Positions 17,156 through 25,523 of a stretch of 64,000 nucleotides of DNA are shown here, piece after piece. The notes beneath the pieces are model-generated. The model was not told where the DNA came from. It worked only from the letters and a program-made list of their open reading frames with translations, and made no database searches. A program made the position numbers and the translations under genes. This stretch comes from Arthrobacter sp. ERGS1:01. GTDB lineage: Bacteria > Actinomycetota > Actinomycetes > Actinomycetales > Micrococcaceae. Numbering within the stretch: the stretch's first letter is position 1; every line of letters starts with the position of its first letter. The stretch covers positions 1,364,001 to 1,428,000 of the forward strand of contig NZ_CP012479.1 in NCBI RefSeq assembly GCF_001281315.1, written 5' to 3'.

Positions 17156-18118
17156 TCAAAAGGTCAGGGAGGGTTCCCCTGCCGTGGAAAGTGTCAGGAC
17201 GGCCTCTTCGATGCCGTCGTGAGCTTCAATTTCCCGTTCAATGGCGCGCAGCCTGGCAGCCACCTCGGATTCGGGGTCGTCGCCGGTGAGGTCGACTGCC
17301 GCCACAAGGTAAAGCTTGCGGGGCCCAACAAACTCAAGGTGCAAGTACGTGATGCGGTCAATTTCCTTCCCCTCCAACAATTGACCGGCCACGGCACGCC
17401 TGACGTCCTGGGTGACGGCCTGGCCCACCAGGAAACGCCGGTTCTTCTGGATCAGCACCACGGCTATGCAGCCCAAAAGCAGGCCCACCGCAATGGAACC
17501 CAAGGCGTCCGGAACGGGTGAACCCGTCAACTGGTGGGCCAGGATCCCCGCAAACGCCAAGGCGATGCCGGCCAGGGCCGCCCCGTCCTCGGCGAATACC
17601 GCTCGGGTCGTGGTGTCGGAACTGTTCAGCACGTGGTCCAAGACTGCCCGGCCTTGTTTCCGGGCGTCGCCGCGGGCTTGCCGCAGGGCCTGGAGGAAGG
17701 AGAAACCCTCCAGAACAAGAGCGACGCCCAGGACGACGTAGGCCACCACGAAGTCGGCGGCAGGTTCGGGGGACATCAGTTGCTGCACGCCGTTCATGAT
17801 CGACACCGCGGCACCCGCGGCGAACAACCCAAACGCGGCGAACATCGACCACACATAGGCTTCCCGCCCATACCCGAGCGGGTGTGCCGCATCCCGGGGA
17901 CGGACGGACTTTCGCTCGGCAAAAAGGAGGAATATCTGGTTTCCCGTATCCGCCCAGGAGTGCGCGGCCTCGGCCACCATGGACGCCGAGCCCGTAATGA
18001 GTGCGGCCGCGGTCTTGGCTGCCGCCACCAAAACATTGATGCAAAAGGCGAAGATCACCGTCGCCGAAATCCGGCCATTTTTGGTGTCCGGTGGAAGAAC
18101 GTCCCCGTTCCTGTACAC
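17156..18118 (-). CDS. cation diffusion facilitator (CDF) family transporter
   Basis: A 320-aa inner-membrane efflux protein with six membrane segments. Metal-site motifs are SMVAEAAHSWADTGNQ in TM2 (His/Asp) and AVFAEDGAALAGI in TM5 (Glu/Asp), plus a soluble C-terminal domain of about 90 residues. Likely Zn/Co/Fe/Mn export coupled to protons; the metal cannot be told from sequence. The start is a GTG with GAGGGGAA upstream. The 129 bp between this stop and the upstream hypothetical gene's start holds no gene. Confidence 0.92.
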   Translation of the reverse strand: MYRNGDVLPPDTKNGRISATVIFAFCINVLVAAAKTAAALITGSASMVAEAAHSWADTGNQIFLLFAERKSVRPRDAAHPLGYGREAYVWSMFAAFGLFAAGAAVSIMNGVQQLMSPEPAADFVVAYVVLGVALVLEGFSFLQALRQARGDARKQGRAVLDHVLNSSDTTTRAVFAEDGAALAGIALAFAGILAHQLTGSPVPDALGSIAVGLLLGCIAVVLIQKNRRFLVGQAVTQDVRRAVAGQLLEGKEIDRITYLHLEFVGPRKLYLVAAVDLTGDDPESEVAARLRAIEREIEAHDGIEEAVLTLSTAGEPSLTF

Positions 18119-18134
18119 CCGATTCCCCTCGGCG

Positions 18135-18314
18135 TTAGATCACAGGCGGGGCAGTCGGGAGGAACGGGTCCGGTGGCGGGACGGTGCCGGGCTTCGGTCC
18201 GGGATCATCGGGCCCGTCCGGTTCCATGGGGTCAGGATCTGCCGGGGACGGTTCCGGAACCAGCGGCTCCGGGTTGACGGGTTGCTCCGGGTCGGTGGGG
18301 TTGCGGTCATTCAT
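18135..18314 (-). CDS. 59-aa Pro/Asp/Glu-rich small protein
   Basis: Small ORF (start MNDRNPTDPEQP, end FLPTAPPVI) with about 20 prolines and many acidic residues, likely disordered. Its ATG overlaps the TGA of the next upstream small ORF as ATGA, the usual sign of translational coupling. AAAGG occurs upstream. No domain or function recognised. It lies between the TetR and CDF genes on the same strand. Confidence 0.55.
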   Translation of the reverse strand: MNDRNPTDPEQPVNPEPLVPEPSPADPDPMEPDGPDDPGPKPGTVPPPDPFLPTAPPVI

Positions 18315-18400
18315 CGCTCAAGCCTTTCGTCGATTGCTCGTGCTTCCCTCGGGTTGCTGCGGAACTCTCCCGTCGTCGCTCGTCTACCCTTGTTGCCCAT
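18311..18400 (-). CDS. 29-aa basic small protein, coupled to the 59-aa ORF
   Basis: Short ORF MGNKGRRATTGEFRSNPRE... ending DERLER, followed by a TGA that overlaps the next start (ATGA). Highly charged, no membrane segment. The frame stays open upstream to 18508, so the true start is uncertain and no clear ribosome site is seen. The overlap is the main support. Confidence 0.38.
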   Translation of the reverse strand: MGNKGRRATTGEFRSNPREARAIDERLER

Positions 18401-18504
18401 GCTAACGAGACGGTCGGTGCGCGTCCACGGGTCAAGGCCCCAGGGACCCACGCGGGTTCGCCGCCACACCGACGGTGCCCGGCCGCGCATCGAACTCTCC
18501 GCCG

Positions 18505-19083
18505 TCACCTCGCCAGCAGCACCAGCGCCGTGTCCAGGGTGGTCAACGACTGCAGATTGTCGACGCGGGCCAGGGTCATGGCCGTGATGACCAGCGAGCT
18601 GAGCACGGTGGCAAGCTGTTGCTGCCCCCCGGCGTCCAATTCCGGACGGTGGGCCGCAATTCCATGGAGCAGGGAGGCGGTGAGTTCCTGCCTGTAGCCT
18701 GCAATCGTGAGGCTGACGGCCGATTCATTGGAGATAGGCGCGCCGGCGGAGTTCAGAAGCAGGCAGCCGTTGTCGGCCGGCAGGGTGCCGCGTTGGGCGA
18801 GGGCCGCGCGGAGGCCGGTGAAGTACTCCACGATCGCGTCCGGCTCGACAACGGGGGAGTTCAGCGGCATCAGCCGCGGCCGGATGATTTCAGCCAGGTA
18901 GCTTGCCAGGGCTGCATCAAAGAGTCCGCGTTTGCTGCCGAAGGCGTGGTAGATGCTTGATCTGCTCAGCCCGGTGGCCCGTTCCAGGTCCGGCAGTGAT
19001 GCGTCCTCATAACCGTGTTCCCAAAATACCGTTCGCGCCGAGCGGATGACGTCCTCGGTGTCGAAGGTCTGCGTGCGTCCCAT
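18505..19083 (-). CDS. TetR-family transcriptional repressor
   Basis: A 192-aa TetR regulator. The N-terminal HTH is FDTEDVIRSARTVFWEHGYE followed by LERATGLSRSSIYHAFGSKRGLF. The ligand-binding C-terminal domain contains a TLPADNGCLLLNSA stretch common in YxaF/LmrA-like members. The ATG at 19083 has GAGGGGC upstream; an ATG at 19095 does not. It is divergent from the NADP-dependent reductase, with a dyad operator between, so it probably represses both (inference). Confidence 0.92.
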   Translation of the reverse strand: MGRTQTFDTEDVIRSARTVFWEHGYEDASLPDLERATGLSRSSIYHAFGSKRGLFDAALASYLAEIIRPRLMPLNSPVVEPDAIVEYFTGLRAALAQRGTLPADNGCLLLNSAGAPISNESAVSLTIAGYRQELTASLLHGIAAHRPELDAGGQQQLATVLSSLVITAMTLARVDNLQSLTTLDTALVLLAR

Positions 19084-19101
19084 CCTGCCCCTCATTTTGT
19101 G

Positions 19102-19134
19102 GACTGATCAGTTCATTATATAGTAGACCAGTCA
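19102..19134. promoter_or_regulatory. candidate TetR operator between tetR and the MDR reductase
   Basis: Palindrome ACTGATCAGT (19103-19112) followed by TATATAG and a second half-site GACCAGTC (19126-19133), in the AT-rich divergent promoter gap. Position supports autoregulation. Confidence 0.5.
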
Positions 19135-19216
19135 ATACATAATATGCCATGGGAGTTGCCCGGAGCATCTCTTCGATCTCCGCGCCTTCCTCCAAACCTG
19201 TCTTCCCAGAAAGAAA

Positions 19217-20260
19217 GTGGCCACCGTGACCCACTCCGCCAGTACCCAAATCCAGCTTGCGGCCCGCCCTGTCGGATGGCCAACTGCCGGCGACTTCAAA
19301 ACCGTGCAGGTGGATCTTCCCGCTCTTGCTCCGGGCCAGGTTCGTGTGGTCAACGAGTATGTTTCCGTCGACCCGTACATGCGCGGGCGCATGAGTGCCG
19401 CCAAGAGCTACTCTGCCCCCTTTGCCCTGGGTGAGACCATGACCGGGGGTGCGATTGGCCGGGTTGTTGAATCCGCCCGTGACGACCTTCCCGTGGGCTC
19501 AGTGGTGCTGCACCAATATGGCTGGCGCGACGTAGTCCAGGAAGACGGCGCCGGCTTCAAGATCGTTCCGGAAATTCCCGGCGTGCCGTTGTCGCTCTAC
19601 CTGGGGATCCTCGGCATGACCGGGTTCACCGGTTACGTTGGCTTGACCGCGATCGCGGGCATGAAACCCGGGGACACGGTCTTCATTTCGGGTGCCGCAG
19701 GTGCAGTGGGAACTGCTGCCGGCCAGATCGCCCGGCTGCTGGGCGCCGGCCGGGTCATTGGCTCGGCCGGCAGTGATGAGAAGGTAGCCCTGCTGACGGA
19801 GAAGTACGGCTACGACGCGGCCTTCAACTACAAGTCCGGTCCTGTGCGCGAGCAGCTCGCCGCAGCCGCACCCGGCGGCATCGATGTGTTCTTTGACAAC
19901 GTCGGCGGCGACCACCTCGAAGCCGCACTTGACGTCTTCAAACCGGGCGGACGCGCGGCACTGTGTGGAGCCATCGCCGGCTACAACGCCACCGAGCGCA
20001 AGGCCGGCCCCGACAACATGGTCAACCTGATCACCCGAGGACTAAACCTAAGGGGCTTCACCCTGGGGAGCCACTTGGATCTGGCGGCGGAGTTCAACCA
20101 GCATATGACCCGGTGGTTCACCGACGGCAGGATCGCCTATGACGAGACGGTTGTTGACGGCATTGACCATGCGGTCGATGCGCTGCTCGACATGATGCGC
20201 GGCGCAAACACGGGCAAGATGGTGGTTCGCACCGCCGTGCCCGTGCCCGCGACGGCGTAG
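19217..20260 (+). CDS. NADP-dependent MDR oxidoreductase (prostaglandin/curcumin reductase-like)
   Basis: A 347-aa zinc-independent medium-chain reductase. N-terminal GroES-like domain (VNEYVSVDPYMRGRMS) and Rossmann domain with VFISGAAGAVGTAAGQIARL, the AxxGxxG NADP motif. YNATERKAGPDNMVNL is typical of the leukotriene B4/curcumin-reductase branch, which reduces activated double bonds. The start is GTG at 19217 or 19226. It is divergent to TetR and closed by an intrinsic terminator. Confidence 0.92.
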   Translation: MATVTHSASTQIQLAARPVGWPTAGDFKTVQVDLPALAPGQVRVVNEYVSVDPYMRGRMSAAKSYSAPFALGETMTGGAIGRVVESARDDLPVGSVVLHQYGWRDVVQEDGAGFKIVPEIPGVPLSLYLGILGMTGFTGYVGLTAIAGMKPGDTVFISGAAGAVGTAAGQIARLLGAGRVIGSAGSDEKVALLTEKYGYDAAFNYKSGPVREQLAAAAPGGIDVFFDNVGGDHLEAALDVFKPGGRAALCGAIAGYNATERKAGPDNMVNLITRGLNLRGFTLGSHLDLAAEFNQHMTRWFTDGRIAYDETVVDGIDHAVDALLDMMRGANTGKMVVRTAVPVPATA

Positions 20261-20292
20261 GCTTCGACCCGCACCACGACGCAGCCACACGC

Positions 20293-20330
20293 AGGCGCCC
20301 GATCGGAAAAATCCGGTCGGGCGCCTTTTT
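20293..20330 (+). terminator. intrinsic terminator after MDR reductase
   Basis: 15-bp stem with one G-T pair (20293-20307 with 20312-20326), AAAA loop and a TTTTT tail at 20326-20330. Confidence 0.9.
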
Positions 20331-20347
20331 GTGTCCGGGAAATACTC

Positions 20348-20376
20348 TTGACGGCCCTTCCCTCGAGCAGTATGTT
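20348..20376 (+). promoter_or_regulatory. probable sigma-70 promoter of the GH30/GH43 gene
   Basis: TTGACG at 20348-20353 and TATGTT at 20371-20376 with a 17-bp spacer. The -10 hexamer overlaps the first LacI operator, so repression by occlusion is expected. Confidence 0.6.
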
Positions 20377-20406
20377 TACGTAAACTGTTCACTGTTTACG
20401 TGAACA
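20373..20406. promoter_or_regulatory. LacI-type operator pair, GH30/GH43 promoter
   Basis: TGTTTACGTAAACT (20373-20386) and TGTTTACGTGAACA (20393-20406), centres 20 bp apart. Both share the CG-centred dyad found near GH95, the ABC importer and lacI/GH35, which points to the LacI protein encoded at 35592-36686. Confidence 0.75.
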
Positions 20407-20436
20407 TTTCCCTTTATTTTCAGATTGGATTCGACA

Positions 20437-23400
20437 ATGGTGTCAAAACCGAAAGTGCCGCCAAGCCGCCGCATAGCCGCGGCGCTTGCGACCTCTTCGA
20501 TCGTTCTTGCTGCACTCCAACTCGCACCCGTGGCCGCAAACGCCGTGGAACCCGCGGACGCACCGACGCCCGTGGACGCCGTCCTGACTCCAAACCCCGC
20601 CGCAACGGGCCCGGCATTCAAGGGATGGGGCACCAGCCTGGCCTGGATGGCCAATGCCACGGGCCAGTATCCGCAGGCAACCCGTGATGCGCTCATCGAC
20701 AAGGTATTCGGCGCGGACGGCCTGAACCTCAACATCGCCCGCTACAACATTGGCGGCGGCAACGCCACCGACATCCCCAACTACCTTCGTCCCGGCGGCG
20801 CCGTCCAAGGCTGGTGGAACCCCAACGCGGGACTGTCCGACGCTGCCGGACCCATCACCTCAAACTTCGCCGACCGGGATCGATACCTCGCTGCGTGGAC
20901 TGGTGCGAACGCCTCGGATTACAATTTTGACGCCGACCCTTCGCAGCGCGCCTGGGTGTCTGCCATCAAGGACAAGGTGACCGACTGGGAGGCATTTAGC
21001 AACTCGCCTCCCTACTTCATGACGCAGAGCGGCTACGTCAGCGGTGGAACGGATTCGAACGCCGATCAGATCAAGCCCGAAGCCGTCGGCAAGTTCGCCA
21101 CCTATCTCAAAACCGTCGCACAGCATGTGGAACAAGCCAACGGCATCCACTTCGACTCCATCGACCCGCTCAACGAACCCAACACGAACTACTGGGGAAC
21201 CACCATCGGCGGCAACGGCCTGCCAACCGGTGGCGGACAGGAGGGCGCCCACGCCGGGCCGGCCCTGCAATCCCAGGTGCTCACGGCCTTGTCCGCCGAA
21301 CTGGCCAAGCCCGGCACTTCCACCACGGCAAAGGTCTCCGGTCCCGATGAAACCTCCCCGGGAGGATTCGTCCAGGACTGGCAAGGCTGGACGCCCGCGG
21401 CACAACAGGCCGTAAGCCAGCTGAACGTCCACACCTACTCCACCGGAAACCGGATCCAGGCACGGGATATTTCCAAGGCCGCCGGCAAACCGTTGTGGAT
21501 GAGCGAGGTTGAAGGAAACTGGGGCGGCAACTCCTGGAATCCGGACAGCATCGAGAACGGCCTCGGAATCGCCGGCCAAATCACCGACGATCTCCGGGAA
21601 CTCGACCCCCAGGCATGGGTGCTGTGGCAGCCCGTGGAGGACCTTTACAACATGCAACTCGGTGAGAAGAAGAACTGGGGTTCGGTGTTCATCGACTTTG
21701 ACTGCAACGCCGACGGCAACTCTGCCCGGCGGATCGCCGATGGCGAGGCCGATCCTTCATGCCGCACCGAGGTGAACTCGAAGTACAACACCATTCGCAA
21801 CTTCACCCACTACATCGTGCCCGGGGACAGAATCATTCCCACCAGCGATACGAAGACCACCTCGGCCCTGAAGAAGGACGGCTCCGGGCTGACCATGGTG
21901 CACACCAACGACTCCGGCCAGGCCAACACCGTCAAGATCGACCTGTCCCGCTTCGCCACGATCACCGCCGGCGCGACCGTCACTCCCGTCGTCACCACGG
22001 AATCGCCCGCCGTTGACCCGACGGCGAATGCCCTGGTCACGGGGACACCGGTCACCATCGATCCGGCAACGCACTCGGCCATCGTGAGTGTTCCGGCCAA
22101 ATCAGTCACCACCTTCGTCATCAAGGGCGCAAGCGGTGTGGCTGCGGATGCCCCGTCACTGCAGGACGGCAAGTCCTACAGCATCGTCGGTGTGCAAAGC
22201 GGCAAGGCCTTGACGGCAAGCACCGGATCACCCGCCACGGTGCTGGGCGATTCCGCCTTTGTCCCCACGCAGGTCTGGACTGCAACCAAGGTCGTCACGG
22301 GTGACGGAACCGCCCGTGACCGCTTCGTGCTGAGATTGGCCGATGGCCGGGCCTTGACGGCCGACGCCAACGGAACCATGCTGCGCACGCTGACCGACGC
22401 CGATGCCCGCACTGACACCTCCGCACAATGGATGGTGAGCACCACCGACGGATCCTCCTTCAGTCTCCTCAACGCCGGGCGGCAGCAGGTCCTGGATGTG
22501 GCCAACCAGGCAACCGGCGACGGGGCCGCCGTCGGGCTTTGGAGCTCCAACGGCGGTGCAAACCAGGCCTTCACCCTCGTGCCGGCACCCGATGCGGGCA
22601 CGGGTTACACCAGCTTCAAGCCCGGACAGGAATGGCGCGACGACGCCGGCAACATCATCCAGGCCCACGGCGGTCAGGTGGTCACCTCGAAGGATGACTC
22701 CGGGCGCACCATCTACTACCTGTACGGTGAGGACCGCACCAACGGATACCACTCTTCCCCCGGCGTCCACGCCTACAGCTCCTATGACCTGTACAACTGG
22801 AAGGACCAGGGGGTGGCCCTGCGGGCCATGACCTCAGCTGACCAATTCACCACCGATCCGTACTTCCAGGACCTTTACGCAGGGTACTCGGCCGGCCAAA
22901 AAGATGCCGTCTACCGGGACCTCGGCACGGTTCAAAGTGATCCAAATGTCAACCCGCCCATCATTGAGCGGCCCAAGGTCATCTACAACGCCGCCACCAA
23001 CAAATGGGTGATGTGGATGCACGCCGACGGCCCGTCGGCGTCCTCGAACGCCCAGTATGCGAAGGCAAACGCCGGCGTGGCGATCGCCGACAGCCCGTTC
23101 GGGCCGTTCCGCTACATCGACAGCTCACGGCTGGACTACGCCAATCCCTCGGATTCAAGCAACCACGCCCCCAACAACCCGGGCATGGCACGGGACATGA
23201 ACCTCTTCGTCGACACCGACGGCACGGGGTACATCATCTACTCCAGCGAAGAGAACCAAACCATGTTCATCTCCAAGCTCAACGCGGACTACACGGACCT
23301 CTCGGCATCCCCGGACAAGGCCGTGGAGGGTGTCGACTACCGGCGGGTCTTCGTGGGCGAGTCGCGTGAAGCGCCCGCCTTGTTCAGCTACCAGGGCCGC

Positions 23401-24747
23401 TACTTCCTGATCACCTCGGGGACCTCCGGATGGTCGCCGAACCCCTCCAAATACGGAACGGCCGCCAGCATCCTCGGTGACTGGAGCGAGGTCGGCGATC
23501 CGTTCGCCTCCGACACGTCCGGGAACTCGGACAATTCACAGCCGACGTCGATCATCCCCGTCGACGCAAAGGCGGGCAAATTCATCTACATGGGCGACCG
23601 CTGGAACGGCGGCACCGACCTGGCCAACGCACAAATGGTCTGGCTGCCCATCCAGATGGGGGAGGGCGGCAAGACGCTGAACATCCCCACGCCGTCGGAA
23701 TGGCGCCTTGAGGACCTCAATCAATACTCTGGCTGGACCGTGAGCGGGGTGCCGACGAGCCTGGCCGTGGGCCAGGCGTTCAACCCTGCATCCGTCACGG
23801 TCACCCAAAGCGGCCAGAGCACTGTGCAAGCCGTGCAGTGGAAGGTTGTCGGCGCCACGGACACGCCCGGAATCATTACGGCCACCGGAACGCTGCCGGG
23901 ATTTGGCGGACGGACTTTCACCCGCACGATCCCCGTGGTGCCCAACGGAGTCCAGTACGCCGTCAATGCAGGGGGCCAGCGAACCGCTGACTGGACCCAG
24001 CTGATGGGTGCCGCGGCCGCCTCCGGGCACGTCCTGAACAGCACCCCCGACCAGGCGTACGGCGTGGACCCCGGAACGCAGGTGAGCTGGGGCTATGACA
24101 GCGCCGGCAGCGGGACCTCCGGCACTGTGGACGGCGACATGTTCTCGACCCTTCGCTACGCCGTCTCGGGGCGGGACCTTACGTACCGGTTCACCGGGCT
24201 GGCCCCCGGAACCTACACGGTCTATGCCGGCTACTACGACCCGTGGGCCCAGTGGAACAACCGCGGTGCCAAGGTCAGCATCAACGGCGCCGTGGTCGAG
24301 GCCGATCATCAATTCAGCGGCGACTACCAGACCGGCGCGTACAAAAACGTCACCGTGGCCGCCGACGGGAAGATTGCCTTTGCGTTGAGCCCCACAAGAG
24401 GACCCGACGTCCAGCTCAGCTGGCTCATGATCGCCAACCCGGTTCCGGTGGCCCCGGCCCTGAAAGTGGCCGTGGCGGCAGGCACCAAGTGCATTGCCGG
24501 GAAGGCGTTGGTCACCGTGCAGGCGACGAACAATGAAACCGGCCCGGTCCAGGTGAAGTTCACCTCCGCCTTCGGAACCAAGTCCTTCGATGCGGTTGGC
24601 GCGGGCAAGAACGCCGTGGAGGCCTACACGACCCGGGCCACCACACTGCCGTCCGGTTCGGTCGCGGTGGAGGCGGCGGGCACCGTGAATGGCAAGCCTG
24701 TCACGGTCTCAATCAATGCACCGTACAACGCAACAACCTGCAACTAG
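20437..24747 (+). CDS. secreted GH30_5-like galactanase / ricin / GH43_24-like galactanase fusion
   Basis: A 1436-aa secreted multidomain enzyme. Signal peptide at about 1-40 (ending VAANAVEPA). The GH30 catalytic domain (about 55-560) opens GPAFKGWGTSLAWMA, with acid/base Glu247 in DPLNEPNTNYW and nucleophile Glu357 in LWMSEVEGNWG; it looks like subfamily 5 endo-beta-1,6-galactanases. A ricin-type (CBM13-like) domain follows (about 570-720). The GH43 domain (about 735-1085) has IIQAHGG at the position of the usual catalytic Asp, ARDMN (Asp920) and SREAPALF (Glu978), as in exo-beta-1,3-galactanases of subfamily 24. Then come a bacterial Ig-like domain, a malectin/CBM-like domain and a two-Cys C-terminal domain. 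Predicted role: removal of type II arabinogalactan side chains and backbone. Subfamily assignment is from motif memory. A TTG at 20425 is the alternative start. Confidence 0.88.
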   Translation: MVSKPKVPPSRRIAAALATSSIVLAALQLAPVAANAVEPADAPTPVDAVLTPNPAATGPAFKGWGTSLAWMANATGQYPQATRDALIDKVFGADGLNLNIARYNIGGGNATDIPNYLRPGGAVQGWWNPNAGLSDAAGPITSNFADRDRYLAAWTGANASDYNFDADPSQRAWVSAIKDKVTDWEAFSNSPPYFMTQSGYVSGGTDSNADQIKPEAVGKFATYLKTVAQHVEQANGIHFDSIDPLNEPNTNYWGTTIGGNGLPTGGGQEGAHAGPALQSQVLTALSAELAKPGTSTTAKVSGPDETSPGGFVQDWQGWTPAAQQAVSQLNVHTYSTGNRIQARDISKAAGKPLWMSEVEGNWGGNSWNPDSIENGLGIAGQITDDLRELDPQAWVLWQPVEDLYNMQLGEKKNWGSVFIDFDCNADGNSARRIADGEADPSCRTEVNSKYNTIRNFTHYIVPGDRIIPTSDTKTTSALKKDGSGLTMVHTNDSGQANTVKIDLSRFATITAGATVTPVVTTESPAVDPTANALVTGTPVTIDPATHSAIVSVPAKSVTTFVIKGASGVAADAPSLQDGKSYSIVGVQSGKALTASTGSPATVLGDSAFVPTQVWTATKVVTGDGTARDRFVLRLADGRALTADANGTMLRTLTDADARTDTSAQWMVSTTDGSSFSLLNAGRQQVLDVANQATGDGAAVGLWSSNGGANQAFTLVPAPDAGTGYTSFKPGQEWRDDAGNIIQAHGGQVVTSKDDSGRTIYYLYGEDRTNGYHSSPGVHAYSSYDLYNWKDQGVALRAMTSADQFTTDPYFQDLYAGYSAGQKDAVYRDLGTVQSDPNVNPPIIERPKVIYNAATNKWVMWMHADGPSASSNAQYAKANAGVAIADSPFGPFRYIDSSRLDYANPSDSSNHAPNNPGMARDMNLFVDTDGTGYIIYSSEENQTMFISKLNADYTDLSASPDKAVEGVDYRRVFVGESREAPALFSYQGRYFLITSGTSGWSPNPSKYGTAASILGDWSEVGDPFASDTSGNSDNSQPTSIIPVDAKAGKFIYMGDRWNGGTDLANAQMVWLPIQMGEGGKTLNIPTPSEWRLEDLNQYSGWTVSGVPTSLAVGQAFNPASVTVTQSGQSTVQAVQWKVVGATDTPGIITATGTLPGFGGRTFTRTIPVVPNGVQYAVNAGGQRTADWTQLMGAAAASGHVLNSTPDQAYGVDPGTQVSWGYDSAGSGTSGTVDGDMFSTLRYAVSGRDLTYRFTGLAPGTYTVYAGYYDPWAQWNNRGAKVSINGAVVEADHQFSGDYQTGAYKNVTVAADGKIAFALSPTRGPDVQLSWLMIANPVPVAPALKVAVAAGTKCIAGKALVTVQATNNETGPVQVKFTSAFGTKSFDAVGAGKNAVEAYTTRATTLPSGSVAVEAAGTVNGKPVTVSINAPYNATTCN

Positions 24748-24761
24748 AAGCTAAGAGTAAA

Positions 24762-24804
24762 GGAACCGCCGGTGGTCCGTCGTTGGGGGACCACCGGCGG
24801 TTCC
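24762..24804. terminator. hairpin terminator after GH30/GH43 gene
   Basis: 17-bp perfect stem (24762-24778 with 24788-24804), starting GGAACCGCCGG and ending CCGGCGGTTCC, with a 9-nt loop. It separates the AGP enzyme from the WxL-like cluster. Confidence 0.85.
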
Positions 24805-24857
24805 CGTCCATGATCCAGCCCGGCTGTTTGCCGGGTCACTTATAGAGGAGCCCAGAA

Positions 24858-25481
24858 ATGAACAAAGTGAAGTTTGCCGTCCGTTGCACGGCCGTCACGA
24901 CCGGCGTGGTGCTGTTGGCCGGCGTTGCCGGCATGGCGATGGCCGAGGAAAACCACGGCCACAACGATGTGGACGTATCCGTTGGGATCAGCAAGCTCGA
25001 CGTCCCCGGCGTGTTGGCGATGAGTGTTGCGGGCACGACGGCGGCACTCACCGAGAATGGGTCGACCGGTACCGTGCGCCAGTTCACGGGAAAGTTGCCG
25101 ACCGTGACCGTGACGGACACCAGGTCCGCCGCCGACATTCCGGCTGGTGCCGGTTGGTACGTGCTGGGCACATCGTCGGACTTTACCGGCAGCGCGGGCC
25201 AGGACCCGATCAGCGCCTCGCACCTGGGGTGGTCGCCCCAGATCATTGACGGCGGCGCCGCCGGTTTGGTTGCCGGCGGTGACCAGGTTGATACGGTGAT
25301 GGACTCGGGGCCCAATGCGGTTGGCCTGGTGGACCAGGAATTGCTTGCCCTGGCGTTTGACTCCGGCACGATCGCCAGCGAGGGACAGTGGACGGCGTCG
25401 GCCAACCTGTTCCTGCGCACGCCGGCCACCGTGGCGCCCGGCGACTACACGGCCAAGCTCACCCTCTCCCTCTTCGAATAA
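24858..25481 (+). CDS. WxL-like surface protein
   Basis: A 207-aa secreted protein with a Sec signal ending GMAMAEEN. The body matches the WxL-type pattern: TVTVTDTR, a GWYVLGTSSDFTGS segment, ISASHLGWSPQ, and at the end GQWTASANLFLRTPATVAPG and DYTAKLTLSLFE. In Firmicutes such domains bind peptidoglycan non-covalently. GAGGAG precedes the ATG. The gene heads a three-gene set with a DUF916 protein and a small LAxTG protein. Family assignment is by pattern and not certain. Confidence 0.75.
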   Translation: MNKVKFAVRCTAVTTGVVLLAGVAGMAMAEENHGHNDVDVSVGISKLDVPGVLAMSVAGTTAALTENGSTGTVRQFTGKLPTVTVTDTRSAADIPAGAGWYVLGTSSDFTGSAGQDPISASHLGWSPQIIDGGAAGLVAGGDQVDTVMDSGPNAVGLVDQELLALAFDSGTIASEGQWTASANLFLRTPATVAPGDYTAKLTLSLFE

Positions 25482-25523
25482 GCCCGCACCGCGGACTACC
25501 TGAAGAGAAAGCGAATCTGCACC

